Part shown: positions 1 to 7,517 of the stretch, in pieces
Numbering within the stretch: position 1 is the stretch's first letter
How the letters are laid out: every line of letters starts with the position of its first letter
NCBI RefSeq assembly: GCF_013256625.1
Contig: NZ_CP053909.1
Coordinates: 62,001-126,000, forward strand
Source: Hymenobacter sp. BRD128
Lineage (GTDB): Bacteria; Bacteroidota; Bacteroidia; Cytophagales; Hymenobacteraceae
Direction of reading: 5' to 3'
Length of the DNA stretch: 64,000 nucleotides
Translations under genes and position numbers: made by a program
Notes under the pieces: model-generated
Databases searched by the model: none
The model's input: the letters and a program-made list of their open reading frames with translations, nothing else
Told to the model about the DNA's origin: nothing

Positions 1-155
1 GCGCCTAATTACCCGCTGGCGCCTTCCCTAACGGCGGGTCGTGGCCCGGCGGCGGCTTTTTCCTCTAATTAGGGGCCTGGCCTACTCGGTTGCGCGCGAC
101 TGGTTTCTCCCCACCGCCCGTTCGCATTCGTTGAAACGTATTCTACTTAGCAGAG

Positions 156-1688
156 GTGAGCGAATTTTCTACTATCGTTCGAATTATTCAACAGCGCCGC
201 CTGAAAGGCAAGAAGCTGCTGATTGAGTTTGATGCTCCGGCTTCTCCCGGCACCGCGACGGGCAAGGAGCAGCGGCTTATCGCCCTGGTGACGGAAAAAC
301 CGGCTAAAACGGACCTGGAGCTGACCAAGGATTTGTACGGCGTGAACTCCGCCGCTAATCGGGCGGCCTTTCGCCAGCTGCGCGCGCGGGTCCAGGAAAA
401 GCTACTGAACAACCTGCCGTTTCTAGACTATACGGACCAGCAGGGCTTCGTGGCGCGCCCTTTTGAGATAGAGTGCCGGACGCTGCTCTACCGGGCCTCC
501 TTGCTTATTTCCGAAGGTGAAACCCGCTTTAGCGAGCGGTTGCTGCAACGCTGCTTGAAAAAGGCGCTGGCAGCGGAATTTACCGACCTGGCGGAGCAGG
601 CCGTGACCCGGCTCTTGCTTTTGTACTCGGATGCAATCGGGTGGACGGCCTACGAGAAGGTGCTTCCCCAGGCGGTGGCCATCCGGCAGCAGCTGGCGGT
701 CGAGCGCCGCTCGGACGAATTGTACAACCAGTTCCGGATGCTTGCGGAAGGCGGGGTCGCTCAAAAGCGGCAACTGCTTGCTGGTGCCCACGCGCTCATT
801 GCGGAGCTGGCGGAGCTGCACGCGCAGCTCCAGTCCTATACTACCTTCTACAACCTCTACCGTGCCCAGCTTTCCTACGCGGAATACACGGGCTGCTACG
901 AAGATGTGCTGAAAATAACGACGGACGCCCAGCAGCTTTTCGAGGTCGGGCAAATCAACCGCAAGCGCTTTGATTTGCGGTTCAGCTATTTCTGGATAGT
1001 CTACGCCCATTTACGCACCCAGCATATAACCGAAGGGCTGGAACTGGCCGAGCGCTACGCCTCCGCCTTTTTGATGACTTCCACCAACTGGTTTTTTTTC
1101 TACGAGCACTATTTACTCCTTGCCCTGCACGGCCGGCGCTACGACCTGGCGTACCACCTGCTTCAGCAGGTGTACAAGAATCCTTCCATGAAAAAAATAA
1201 GGCCGTCCGCGCTGGAGCGCTGGGAGTTGCTCTCGGCCTACACGCTGCTTATGCGTCCGGCCGACCCGCCGTTGCTCAAGCGCCGGGGCAGCCGGCTACC
1301 GCTTTCCGAGCTGACTATGCCCGAGTACAGCCGGGATAAAGCGGGCTACAACGTCTTTATTCTGGTGCACCAGGCGCTGGAGTTTTTGCGCGAGCGGCGG
1401 CTCGACGCGGTTACGCTGCGCTTGGAAAGCCTGCGCAAATACCAGCAGCGGCATTTGAAAGATTCGTCGCTGCTGCGCAGCCGCACGTTTCTGCGGCTGC
1501 TGCTGCTGCTACCGGAGGCCGAGTTTCAGGTGGCGCAGCTCACGCACCACGAACGCGTGCTTCAGCACCTGGAGACGCTGCGCCGCGCGCCTTTCATCGC
1601 CCCCGGCGCCACGGAAATTGAGATTGTGCCCTACGAGCACCTGTGGGAGCTTACCTTGGCCATTCTGCGCCAGGGCCCGCCGGTTTAA
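156..1688 (+). CDS. Hypothetical helical repeat protein (510 aa)
   Basis: I do not recognise this family. The frame is open for 510 codons from a GTG at 156 (MSEFSTIV), and there is no earlier in-frame ATG. The protein is Leu/Arg/Gln/Ala-rich with no signal peptide or clear membrane segment. Regularly spaced amphipathic helices through roughly residues 100-470 suggest a TPR- or HEAT-like all-alpha fold. It lies 21 bp upstream of the tyrosine recombinase on the same strand, so the two may be co-transcribed. A recombination or replication accessory role is only a guess from position. That the gene is real is fairly certain from its length and codon usage; its function is unknown. Confidence 0.7.
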   Translation: MSEFSTIVRIIQQRRLKGKKLLIEFDAPASPGTATGKEQRLIALVTEKPAKTDLELTKDLYGVNSAANRAAFRQLRARVQEKLLNNLPFLDYTDQQGFVARPFEIECRTLLYRASLLISEGETRFSERLLQRCLKKALAAEFTDLAEQAVTRLLLLYSDAIGWTAYEKVLPQAVAIRQQLAVERRSDELYNQFRMLAEGGVAQKRQLLAGAHALIAELAELHAQLQSYTTFYNLYRAQLSYAEYTGCYEDVLKITTDAQQLFEVGQINRKRFDLRFSYFWIVYAHLRTQHITEGLELAERYASAFLMTSTNWFFFYEHYLLLALHGRRYDLAYHLLQQVYKNPSMKKIRPSALERWELLSAYTLLMRPADPPLLKRRGSRLPLSELTMPEYSRDKAGYNVFILVHQALEFLRERRLDAVTLRLESLRKYQQRHLKDSSLLRSRTFLRLLLLLPEAEFQVAQLTHHERVLQHLETLRRAPFIAPGATEIEIVPYEHLWELTLAILRQGPPV

Positions 1689-1709
1689 GCGGCCCCCGCT
1701 TCCCTAGTC

Positions 1710-2678
1710 ATGCCAAAAGCAACTGCCCTTACCCTTCCGCCCCGGCCCGCCCTCCCGACGCTGGCCAATCTCCCCGAGGGGCGGGCGGGCCACTACGCCG
1801 AGGCGGGCCTGACCGGGTCCGTCAACACGCAGAAAGCCTACGCGTCCGACTTCCGGCAGTTTACGGCGTTCTGTGCTTCCCAAGCTACTGACCCCGTCCC
1901 AGCGGCCCCGGCAACCGTTGCCGCCTACTTGGCCCACCTGGCCGACGCGGGCCGCAAGTACGCCACGATTCAGCGGCACCTGGCCAGCATCTCCAAGGTG
2001 CATCAGCTGGCCGGTCACCCCTCCCCGGCTTCCCCCACCGTCACAACCGTACTCGAAGGCATTGCCCGCCTGAACTCGAAGCGTCAGAAGCAGGCGCCTG
2101 CCTTCACGGTCGAGGACCTGCGCACCTACCTGCGCGGCCTCGATTTGACCAAGCCCGCCGGCCTGCGCCTCCGGGCCCTGCTGCTGCTGGGCTTTACCGG
2201 GGCCTTTCGCCGCTCCGAGCTTTCCGCCCTTAATATCGAGGACCTGGTCTTCACGGCGAAATCCCTTAAGCTGCGCCTGCACCACAGCAAGACCAATCAG
2301 TTCGGGGAGGTCGAGGAGAAGGCTGTTTTTTACTCCCCCCAGCCTTTGTTTTGTCCGGTGCGGGCCGTGCAGGAGTGGCTGGCCATGCTGGCGCCGCGCA
2401 CCAACGGCCCCCTGTTTGTGCGTCTAACGCGCGCCGGCAAGCTGCGCCCCACCCGGCTCTCGGACCACCGCATGAATGTGCTCGTGCAGGAAGCGTTTGG
2501 CCCTGATTTTACGGCGCACTCGCTGCGCGCTTCCTTTATCACCCAGGCCGTGCGCAATGGCCAGTCCAACAAGGCCATCAAGAACCAGACCAAGCAAAAG
2601 ACCGACGCCATGATTGAGCGCTACGCCCGCCTCAATGACGTGGAGGAATTCAACGCCGCGCAGCACCTGGGCATATAA
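1710..2678 (+). CDS. Tyrosine recombinase / phage-type integrase
   Basis: A 322-aa site-specific recombinase. Residues about 30-110 resemble the SAM-like core-binding domain (TQKAYASDFRQF, then helices rich in Ala). The catalytic domain follows, with box I Arg in GAFRRSEL, the beta-hairpin Lys in HSKTNQ, box II HSLRASF (HxxR) and the nucleophile Tyr in IERYAR near the C-terminus. The usual third His/Trp, expected about nine residues before the Tyr, is replaced in the local sequence NQTKQKTDAM. Likely roles are plasmid dimer resolution or integration of a mobile module. A hairpin terminator follows at 2764-2795. No attachment site was identified. The family call is firm; the substrate is unknown. 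Confidence 0.9.
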   Translation: MPKATALTLPPRPALPTLANLPEGRAGHYAEAGLTGSVNTQKAYASDFRQFTAFCASQATDPVPAAPATVAAYLAHLADAGRKYATIQRHLASISKVHQLAGHPSPASPTVTTVLEGIARLNSKRQKQAPAFTVEDLRTYLRGLDLTKPAGLRLRALLLLGFTGAFRRSELSALNIEDLVFTAKSLKLRLHHSKTNQFGEVEEKAVFYSPQPLFCPVRAVQEWLAMLAPRTNGPLFVRLTRAGKLRPTRLSDHRMNVLVQEAFGPDFTAHSLRASFITQAVRNGQSNKAIKNQTKQKTDAMIERYARLNDVEEFNAAQHLGI

Positions 2679-2763
2679 CCGGGTACGCCCGGCCAGCCCC
2701 GGCGTACCTTTGCGGCACTCGCGTTTGGTACGTCCCCCAGCCACCGGCTACTCTGTAAAAAGA

Positions 2764-2795
2764 GAAGCCCCGGCTGTTGGCGCAGCCAGGGCTTC
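2764..2795 (+). terminator. Hairpin terminator after the recombinase
   Basis: GAAGCCC-(C)-GGCTG pairs with CAGCC-(A)-GGGCTTC around a 6-nt loop, giving a 12-bp stem with one mismatch, 85 bp past the recombinase stop. The T tract is weak, so efficiency is uncertain. Confidence 0.5.
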
Positions 2796-2838
2796 GAGAA
2801 GTGTGGGGGTTTTAGCAGAACCCTTTACTTCTGGTCAG

Positions 2839-2976
2839 ATGGAAAGTAAAAAGGCGAAGCAGGAGTTTGATTTTAAAGTCAGGCTCCGAATGCCCCCTGA
2901 GCTGGTTAAGTGGCTCATCGGGGCCATCCTGATGGGGGGTGGGGCGTTATCGGCCGCCTCCCCCTGGATGCACTAG
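2839..2976 (+). CDS. Small single-pass membrane protein (45 aa)
   Basis: A short ORF starting at ATG 2839. The N-terminal ~20 residues are charged (Lys, Glu, Arg) and are followed by one hydrophobic segment, about residues 23-42 (VKWLIGAILMGGGALSAA), then a short tail. The layout is that of a small N-in membrane protein. It stands alone downstream of the recombinase terminator. No family is recognised, and the ORF could be spurious, but the amphipathic N-terminus plus clean TM segment support it. Confidence 0.4.
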   Translation: MESKKAKQEFDFKVRLRMPPELVKWLIGAILMGGGALSAASPWMH

Positions 2977-3081
2977 GTAGCTGGGGTCGTGCTGCTGGGT
3001 GCGCCCCCTGTTTAAGGGCTACTTACGCAGCAAAGGTACGGGGAGGTTACCCTATTCGGTACCCGCGCGCGGGGGGCGCTG

Positions 3082-3279
3082 CTACGTGCAGATAAGCACC
3101 ACTGCGGTCTGCTCGCAGGCCAGACAGCGCCGCAATACTTCGCTGACGCGGTTGTCTGAATAAACGTCGAGCACCCGGTCCACGGTTTGCAGCGTGAGCT
3201 GGTTACAGGTAGTACAGTGAGCTAGCTCGGCTCCTTCGATTACTTCGAGGTCAGCCAGGGGCAGGGCAGGAGGGGTCAT
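3082..3279 (-). CDS. Small zinc-ribbon-like protein (65 aa)
   Basis: I chose the internal ATG at 3279 (MTPPALPLAD), because the upstream extension overlaps the next gene. Two CxxC pairs (CTTC near residue 22 and CLAC near residue 52) are placed about 30 residues apart, as in a four-Cys zinc ribbon. The gene lies 28 bp downstream of the coupling-protein partner ORF and on the same strand, so it probably belongs to that operon. Function unknown; a nucleic-acid or protein adaptor is plausible. Confidence 0.5.
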   Translation of the reverse strand: MTPPALPLADLEVIEGAELAHCTTCNQLTLQTVDRVLDVYSDNRVSEVLRRCLACEQTAVVLICT

Positions 3280-3307
3280 GGGGCTGGGGAAGTGCGTGCA
3301 AGATAGC

Positions 3308-3814
3308 TTACAGCTGGGCGTTGCTCCGGCGAGCGGTAGCCCGTAGGGCCGCCGCATTTTCCTCCTGCATTTTGATGACGTTGGGAAAAGAGGAAATGAT
3401 GTTGTCAACTTCCTCGCGAATCAGTTGAAAATTCTGGTTAATGATTGCTTCCTCGGCGTTGGTCGCCCGCAGTTCCTGGCTGTCAATTCGCCGGTAGTTA
3501 TCGTCCGCCGCCCGCCTGCGGCGTTCCAGCAGCGTACCCGAGGTGCCGGCCTGCGCCGCTTGGCTGGCCCGCACCCGGGCCTCGTTGTTTTTCTCAATCT
3601 GGATGCGCTCGCTTTCGGCATCCCCGTAGTCGTAGCGCGTCATCGGCTCGATGGGATACTTGCCGGGAGCTTCCGTTCGGACAATCGTGCCTTTGAAAAA
3701 CGGCACGCTGGTTTCTACCGTCTGCCCGATGAACTCGCCTTGCTCCAGCGTAATTACATCCTGCGGCCGCACCAGGTTGCGCTCCTGTAGGCTTACGCTG
3801 TTGTTCTCGCTCAT
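3308..3814 (-). CDS. Probable detached C-terminal part of the conjugative coupling protein (168 aa)
   Basis: The 168-aa product is hydrophilic, with a long predicted helix (residues about 70-160, rich in Glu, Arg, Ala, Gln) and an N-terminal stretch (RNLVRPQDVITLEQGEFIG) that resembles, from memory, the segment after the ATPase core in Bacteroidetes MobC/TraG-type coupling proteins. Its ATG overlaps the T4CP stop by 4 nt (ATGA). Adding one G to the six-G run just before that stop (plus-strand C run 3821-3826) would fuse both ORFs into one ~780-aa protein. It is either a translationally coupled second subunit or a frameshift artefact. No independent enzymatic motif is seen. Confidence 0.6.
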   Translation of the reverse strand: MSENNSVSLQERNLVRPQDVITLEQGEFIGQTVETSVPFFKGTIVRTEAPGKYPIEPMTRYDYGDAESERIQIEKNNEARVRASQAAQAGTSGTLLERRRRAADDNYRRIDSQELRATNAEEAIINQNFQLIREEVDNIISSFPNVIKMQEENAAALRATARRSNAQL

Positions 3815-5661
3815 GCCTTGCCCCCCTTGCCGCCCTGGTTCTTGCCGCTGCTCACCGATACCATTTCCCGGTCTTCGCGGCCAATCATATCGGAGACGAA
3901 TTTTGCCGTTTCCAGGCTGTTTACCTTGCCAAAGAACTGATTGTTCAGATTACTAATCAGCACTTTCATTTTCTCCGGCCCGTAGGCATCCGTCATCTGG
4001 GCCATGTCCTGCGTCATGTAAATCATGGCCACTTTATTGCTGCGGGCCGTGGCCGGAATCACCTCCAGCCCGGGCACGTAGATGGTAGCCGCCTCGTCGA
4101 GAAATACGTAGCTGGGGTGCTTTCCCTGCTGATTCATCAGCTTGAGCGCCGTGGCCACCACGCACGCGATGACGGGCGAAAACGTCGTTTTCAGGGTCGG
4201 GTTGTTGCCGATGGTGAGCAGCTTGGGGGCCAGCGGGTCATTTAGATTTAAGCTGAAGCCCTCGCCCCGCTCCTCATCGGGCGTGAGCACCCAGGCAATG
4301 TTAGGGGTGTTGATGCGCACTAGTGCGATTTGCAGCGAGGCCACCACGGCCGCTACCTGCTTCTCCGCTTTCTGCTCGACGGCCACGATGAGCGACTGCG
4401 CCATGCCGGCGGCCTGCGGGTCGGCTTTGAGCATGCTCAGCACGGCCGAAAGGTCTTCGTAGAGGGCCGTGGCCACCACGTGGGGAATGGTGCAGAACTG
4501 CGGGTAGTTATTGCGGTAAAACCAGATAATCGAGGTCAGGTAGGCATAGGCCGATTTTTCAAAGAAATCATCGCCGCCTTTGGCACTCGTCCCCAGGTTG
4601 GAGATGATGGTTTGGGCATATTCCATTGCGTAGGAAATGTCCGGCATATCCTGGGGCCGGAAGGGGTTCACCTTCTCGGTGCGCGTCATGTCGGTAAAGT
4701 TGATGATGTGGTGCCGCAAGGGCTGCGGCTCCGGCGCGCCGAGCGCCCGCGCTTTGGCCACCGCCTGCGCGTGCAGCTGCTTTACAGTTGGTTCGGCCAG
4801 AATCAACGCTTTTTGCGCGGCTGCGGCCAGGACCGGGAATTTAAAGTCGTAGATGAGGCCGCACCGCCCTTTCATGGCGAACTGCTCGACGAGTGGCTCC
4901 CCAATGGAAAAGCTTTTACCGGCGCCGGCGCCGCCCAGCACCAGCGTGCCCCGGTCCGGGTTCGGCACGTTGATAAAGCCGCCGTCGTCGGTGCGCAGAT
5001 TAAAGCTCCAGGGCGTCTCGTGCAGCTTGCGCTCGGTGTGCAGTCCAAAGGCCGCCGTCTTGAGCGCGCCCCGCATCATGCCCGCCAGGAAACCCATGAA
5101 GAGTAATGCGCCCCCGCTGGCTGGATAGTAGGTTGCCAGCTGCTCAACGCGCAGGTGGTGCACGAACAGCAGCACCAGCGACGCCGGCACCATCAGCACG
5201 CTGAGGCCGTAAACCAGCTTCTTAATCTGCGCGGGGTTGGCCTTCCGCCGCTTTACGCCCACCTTTTCTTTGGGCGGGCCCTGGGCAAAAACCAGAACGA
5301 TGGCCACCAGGACCAGGACGCCGCGTAACGGTAGACCCGCTACGCGATAGACCGCGCGGGCTTTGGCCTCGGCGTCCCCCTTCAGGTCGTCCATCCGGGT
5401 GCCAAACCCTGCGGCGGCCCCGGCCATGCTGGCGTGGCTCGAGTCCGCCCCTGGCTCGCCAGCTTTGCTTTTACTAGCCTTGGCTAGATGCTTAGCCTTC
5501 GGCCCCGGCCCGTGGACTTTTGGGGACCCTTGCGCGACGACCGGGGGAGCCGGGGTCGTCAGCACATAATATTCGCCGCCTAGTAGGGCAGCGAGGAATA
5601 AGAGCAGGTACAGCCCGGCATTAGAACTGCCCGGGCGCTGCGCGGTTGGGGTAATGGGCAT
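3811..5661 (-). CDS. VirD4/TraG-like type IV coupling protein ATPase
   Basis: A 616-aa inner-membrane ATPase expected to bring the relaxase-DNA complex to a type IV secretion channel. Hydrophobic segments lie near residues 15-34, 108-127, 149-168 and 182-198, with a Lys/Ala/Gly-rich linker between the first two. Walker A is GGAGAGKS at 243-250. Walker B is YVFLDEAA, with following TraM-recognition-like sequence (ATARSNKVAMIYMTQDMAQ). No other type IV secretion gene is in the window, so the plasmid is at least mobilisable. The C-terminus stops early (GGKGGKA) and the next ORF supplies what looks like the missing domain. A perfect palindrome sits 14 bp upstream of the start. Confidence 0.9.
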   Translation of the reverse strand: MPITPTAQRPGSSNAGLYLLLFLAALLGGEYYVLTTPAPPVVAQGSPKVHGPGPKAKHLAKASKSKAGEPGADSSHASMAGAAAGFGTRMDDLKGDAEAKARAVYRVAGLPLRGVLVLVAIVLVFAQGPPKEKVGVKRRKANPAQIKKLVYGLSVLMVPASLVLLFVHHLRVEQLATYYPASGGALLFMGFLAGMMRGALKTAAFGLHTERKLHETPWSFNLRTDDGGFINVPNPDRGTLVLGGAGAGKSFSIGEPLVEQFAMKGRCGLIYDFKFPVLAAAAQKALILAEPTVKQLHAQAVAKARALGAPEPQPLRHHIINFTDMTRTEKVNPFRPQDMPDISYAMEYAQTIISNLGTSAKGGDDFFEKSAYAYLTSIIWFYRNNYPQFCTIPHVVATALYEDLSAVLSMLKADPQAAGMAQSLIVAVEQKAEKQVAAVVASLQIALVRINTPNIAWVLTPDEERGEGFSLNLNDPLAPKLLTIGNNPTLKTTFSPVIACVVATALKLMNQQGKHPSYVFLDEAATIYVPGLEVIPATARSNKVAMIYMTQDMAQMTDAYGPEKMKVLISNLNNQFFGKVNSLETAKFVSDMIGREDREMVSVSSGKNQGGKGGKA

Positions 5662-5674
5662 AAATGAAAATTAA

Positions 5675-5698
5675 AAGTTTGTTCTTTTGAACAAACTT
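5675..5698. promoter_or_regulatory. Palindromic operator (best copy) at coupling-protein promoter
   Basis: AAGTTTGTTC-TTTT-GAACAAACTT is a perfect 10-bp inverted repeat with a 4-nt centre, directly upstream of the T4CP start at 5661. Near copies or half sites occur at 8440-8479, 9938, 13824, 24605, 31183 and 63869. Position and symmetry suggest a dimeric repressor site; the regulator is not identified. Confidence 0.6.
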
Positions 5699-5729
5699 AA
5701 TTATAAGTATGCTTAGTCCCCGAAATCAG

Positions 5730-5769
5730 AAAAGAGCCGGTCTGTTTCTATGGACAGACCGGCTCTTTT
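5730..5769. terminator. Bidirectional terminator after peptide operon
   Basis: A 16-bp perfect inverted repeat (AAAAGAGCCGGTCTGT and its complement) with an 8-nt loop and flanking A/T runs on both sides. It lies 63 bp past the last peptide gene of the 5833-8429 operon and therefore separates it from the T4CP promoter. Confidence 0.85.
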
Positions 5770-5832
5770 CATCTCCTGTTCAGCTCGACAACTCGCTACT
5801 TATTTTCGTAAGGATTAAGTAAAAGTGAGTAA

Positions 5833-5988
5833 TTAGTTTCGGCCGCTCGGGCAGGTGGGACACTCCGGCGAGGGGTTGTCCGGAAACCGCTGCTCGGTAT
5901 CCTTGCTCCAGATTTCGGTGCGCGGGGCCAGGGCTTCCGCCTGGAACTGCTGGGCTACTTCCGTAGCCGAAGGCGTGGTAGTCTTCAT
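5833..5988 (-). CDS. Candidate prenylated/processed peptide precursor 2 (51 aa)
   Basis: Translating the minus strand from ATG 5988 gives 51 residues. The N-terminal half matches the neighbouring peptide: TPSAT, VAQQF, then PRTEIWSKD with a single invariant Trp at residue 27. The C-terminal half diverges and is Pro-rich with two Cys (PECPTCPSGRN). Conserved leader-like half, variable tail, small size and placement as the last gene of an operon with a PqqD/M50 protease and a ComQ-like protein all suggest a precursor peptide. The shared Trp could be the prenylation site, as in ComX; this is inference. No double-glycine cleavage site is visible. Confidence 0.6.
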   Translation of the reverse strand: MKTTTPSATEVAQQFQAEALAPRTEIWSKDTEQRFPDNPSPECPTCPSGRN

Positions 5989-6090
5989 CAGGGATTGCGT
6001 GAAAAAATTACGCTAGTAGGAAAACCGTCCGCTCGCTCCTGGCGGTTTTTTTCCCGGCGTTGGGATGGGGATTGAAAAGAAGTAGAAGAA

Positions 6091-6234
6091 TTAATTACCG
6101 TCATTTAACGCGTTCGGAACGCTCGGCGTGGAGCGCTCAATGTCTTTGCTCCAGATTTCGGTACGCGGGTCCAGGACCTCGCAGTGGAATTGTTGGGCCA
6201 CGTTAGTAGCCGAGGGAGTTTGGGTTGGGTTCAT
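6091..6234 (-). CDS. Candidate prenylated/processed peptide precursor 1 (47 aa)
   Basis: A 47-residue ORF from ATG 6234, paralogous to the one at 5833-5988. The two share TPSAT, VAQQF, and the block PRTEIWSKD including its Trp (residue 28 here), after which the tails differ completely (here RSTPSVPNALNDGN). One Cys at residue 18 is not shared. It lies 80 bp downstream of the M50 protease gene and 102 bp upstream of its paralogue, all on one strand. Two diverged copies with a conserved centre argue that the ORFs are real and translated. Role proposed: substrate of the upstream ComQ-like and protease genes. Confidence 0.6.
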   Translation of the reverse strand: MNPTQTPSATNVAQQFHCEVLDPRTEIWSKDIERSTPSVPNALNDGN

Positions 6235-6314
6235 GGGTTTTGAAAAAACGGGATGGTGAGAAAACCCGGCTGCCTGCCCCCGTGTAAGCGCGCGGCCGGT
6301 ATCCCCAAGCCAGC

Positions 6315-7511
6315 CTAGCTGGCCCTGGTTACGGGGCGCCTGCGCGCCCGCAAAACCCTGCCTGCTGCCTTACGCAGCAACCACCCGTAGACTGCGAGTA
6401 CGGTTAGTGCTTGGCCCGGCAGGTCGGCAAGGGTTAGGGTGCCCTGGAAGAGCTTGGAAACTATCGTGTGGCCGAGCGCCGGCAGCTGCGGCAGCACTTG
6501 CCGGCTGTGGTAGAGCGCGTAGGCGAGTAGGGTTAGCAGCAGGCTTGTATTCAGCAGGCCGTACAGCAGCACCCAGGCGCGGCGGTCACGCAGACGCTCG
6601 GCCAAGGGCCTGGCCCACGCGCGGCGCAGGCCCGCCCGGGAGAGCAGCGTCCGGCGCAGGTCCCTCGCCCGGCTTAACAGGTTTGGCGTATGGCTCAGGT
6701 CCGACAGTACCCAGTAGCCGTCGTGTTGCAGAAACGGATTAAGCTGCCACGCGGCCGAGATGGCTACTGCTTCGGCCACCAGCAGTACGTCGGCCTGGTG
6801 CAGCAGCAGGCCTGCCCCCGCCAGGCCACCGGCGTAGAGCAGTTGACTGAAGATTCCCCCCAGGTTGGCGACGAGGCGCGCGTGAGGGGCGGCCTGCCAG
6901 ATTCCGGTTATGTCGGCGTAGAGGAGCGGAAAGAAATAGTACACCCCTACCCCAATGCCCCCGTGCCTCGCGCCGGCGCGCCGGCAGGCGGCGATGTGCC
7001 CCAGCTCGTGCACCGGTACCGAGAAGTAAAAAAGCGCGACGGCCCCGGCCGTAGTCGGTACGGTGTTCGGCACCGGCTCGACCTGCACCAGGGTCAGCAA
7101 GGCCAGGCTTAGCCCGGTGAGCACCGGCCAGAACACGGCCGGGTGATAGAGCTTCGTTAGCGGGCTGGCCAGCCAGCCGGCCACCCTGGTCGGAATGAGT
7201 TCGAGGCGGTGGTGCAGCGGGCCGGTAATTGCGGCGCGGGCGGGCTCTTCATCGAGGGCCAGTACCTGGTACCCGCCTAACTGCCGCCCCAGCAGTCCTT
7301 CGAACTCGGGTTGGCTCAGCGTGGCTTCGAAACGGGAATTAAATTGCTGCCGCGCCGCCGCTAGCGTTGGGGCCCCGTCGAGCAGGTACAGCAGGTCTAC
7401 CGTTGCCTGATTAAGCAACAAATCGTGGCCGCTGGGGCAATGAAGCACCCATTGCCGCGCGGAATAGCGCGTGAGCTGCGGCGGGCTTGCCAGTAAGCTT
7501 GTCGTGCTCAT
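6315..7511 (-). CDS. PqqD-like domain plus M50 (site-2-type) membrane metalloprotease
   Basis: A 398-aa protein. Residues about 10-88 read like a PqqD/RiPP-recognition-element fold (HCPSGHDLLLNQATVDLLYLLDG followed by a helix). The rest is polytopic: TM near 128-147, then the zinc motif HELGH at 168-172, further TM segments, NPFLQHDGYW at 258-267 containing the third-ligand-like Asp, and two C-terminal TM segments. This architecture is typical of RiPP-associated M50 proteases that bind a leader through the N-terminal domain and cut within the membrane. It starts 6 bp after the ComQ-like stop, so the two are translationally linked. Predicted substrates are the peptides encoded just downstream. 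Confidence 0.8.
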   Translation of the reverse strand: MSTTSLLASPPQLTRYSARQWVLHCPSGHDLLLNQATVDLLYLLDGAPTLAAARQQFNSRFEATLSQPEFEGLLGRQLGGYQVLALDEEPARAAITGPLHHRLELIPTRVAGWLASPLTKLYHPAVFWPVLTGLSLALLTLVQVEPVPNTVPTTAGAVALFYFSVPVHELGHIAACRRAGARHGGIGVGVYYFFPLLYADITGIWQAAPHARLVANLGGIFSQLLYAGGLAGAGLLLHQADVLLVAEAVAISAAWQLNPFLQHDGYWVLSDLSHTPNLLSRARDLRRTLLSRAGLRRAWARPLAERLRDRRAWVLLYGLLNTSLLLTLLAYALYHSRQVLPQLPALGHTIVSKLFQGTLTLADLPGQALTVLAVYGWLLRKAAGRVLRARRRPVTRAS

Positions 7512-7517
7512 GGCGTC

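Noticed and set aside
1..155. Gene starting at 41
   Set aside because: The 61-codon frame overlaps the 156 gene, is Arg/Ser-rich and shows no coding pattern; nothing else is seen in the first 155 bases.
6021..6049. Hairpin between the two peptide genes as a terminator
   Set aside because: The stem is only about seven bp with an internal mismatch, and the T run is on the wrong strand for the operon.
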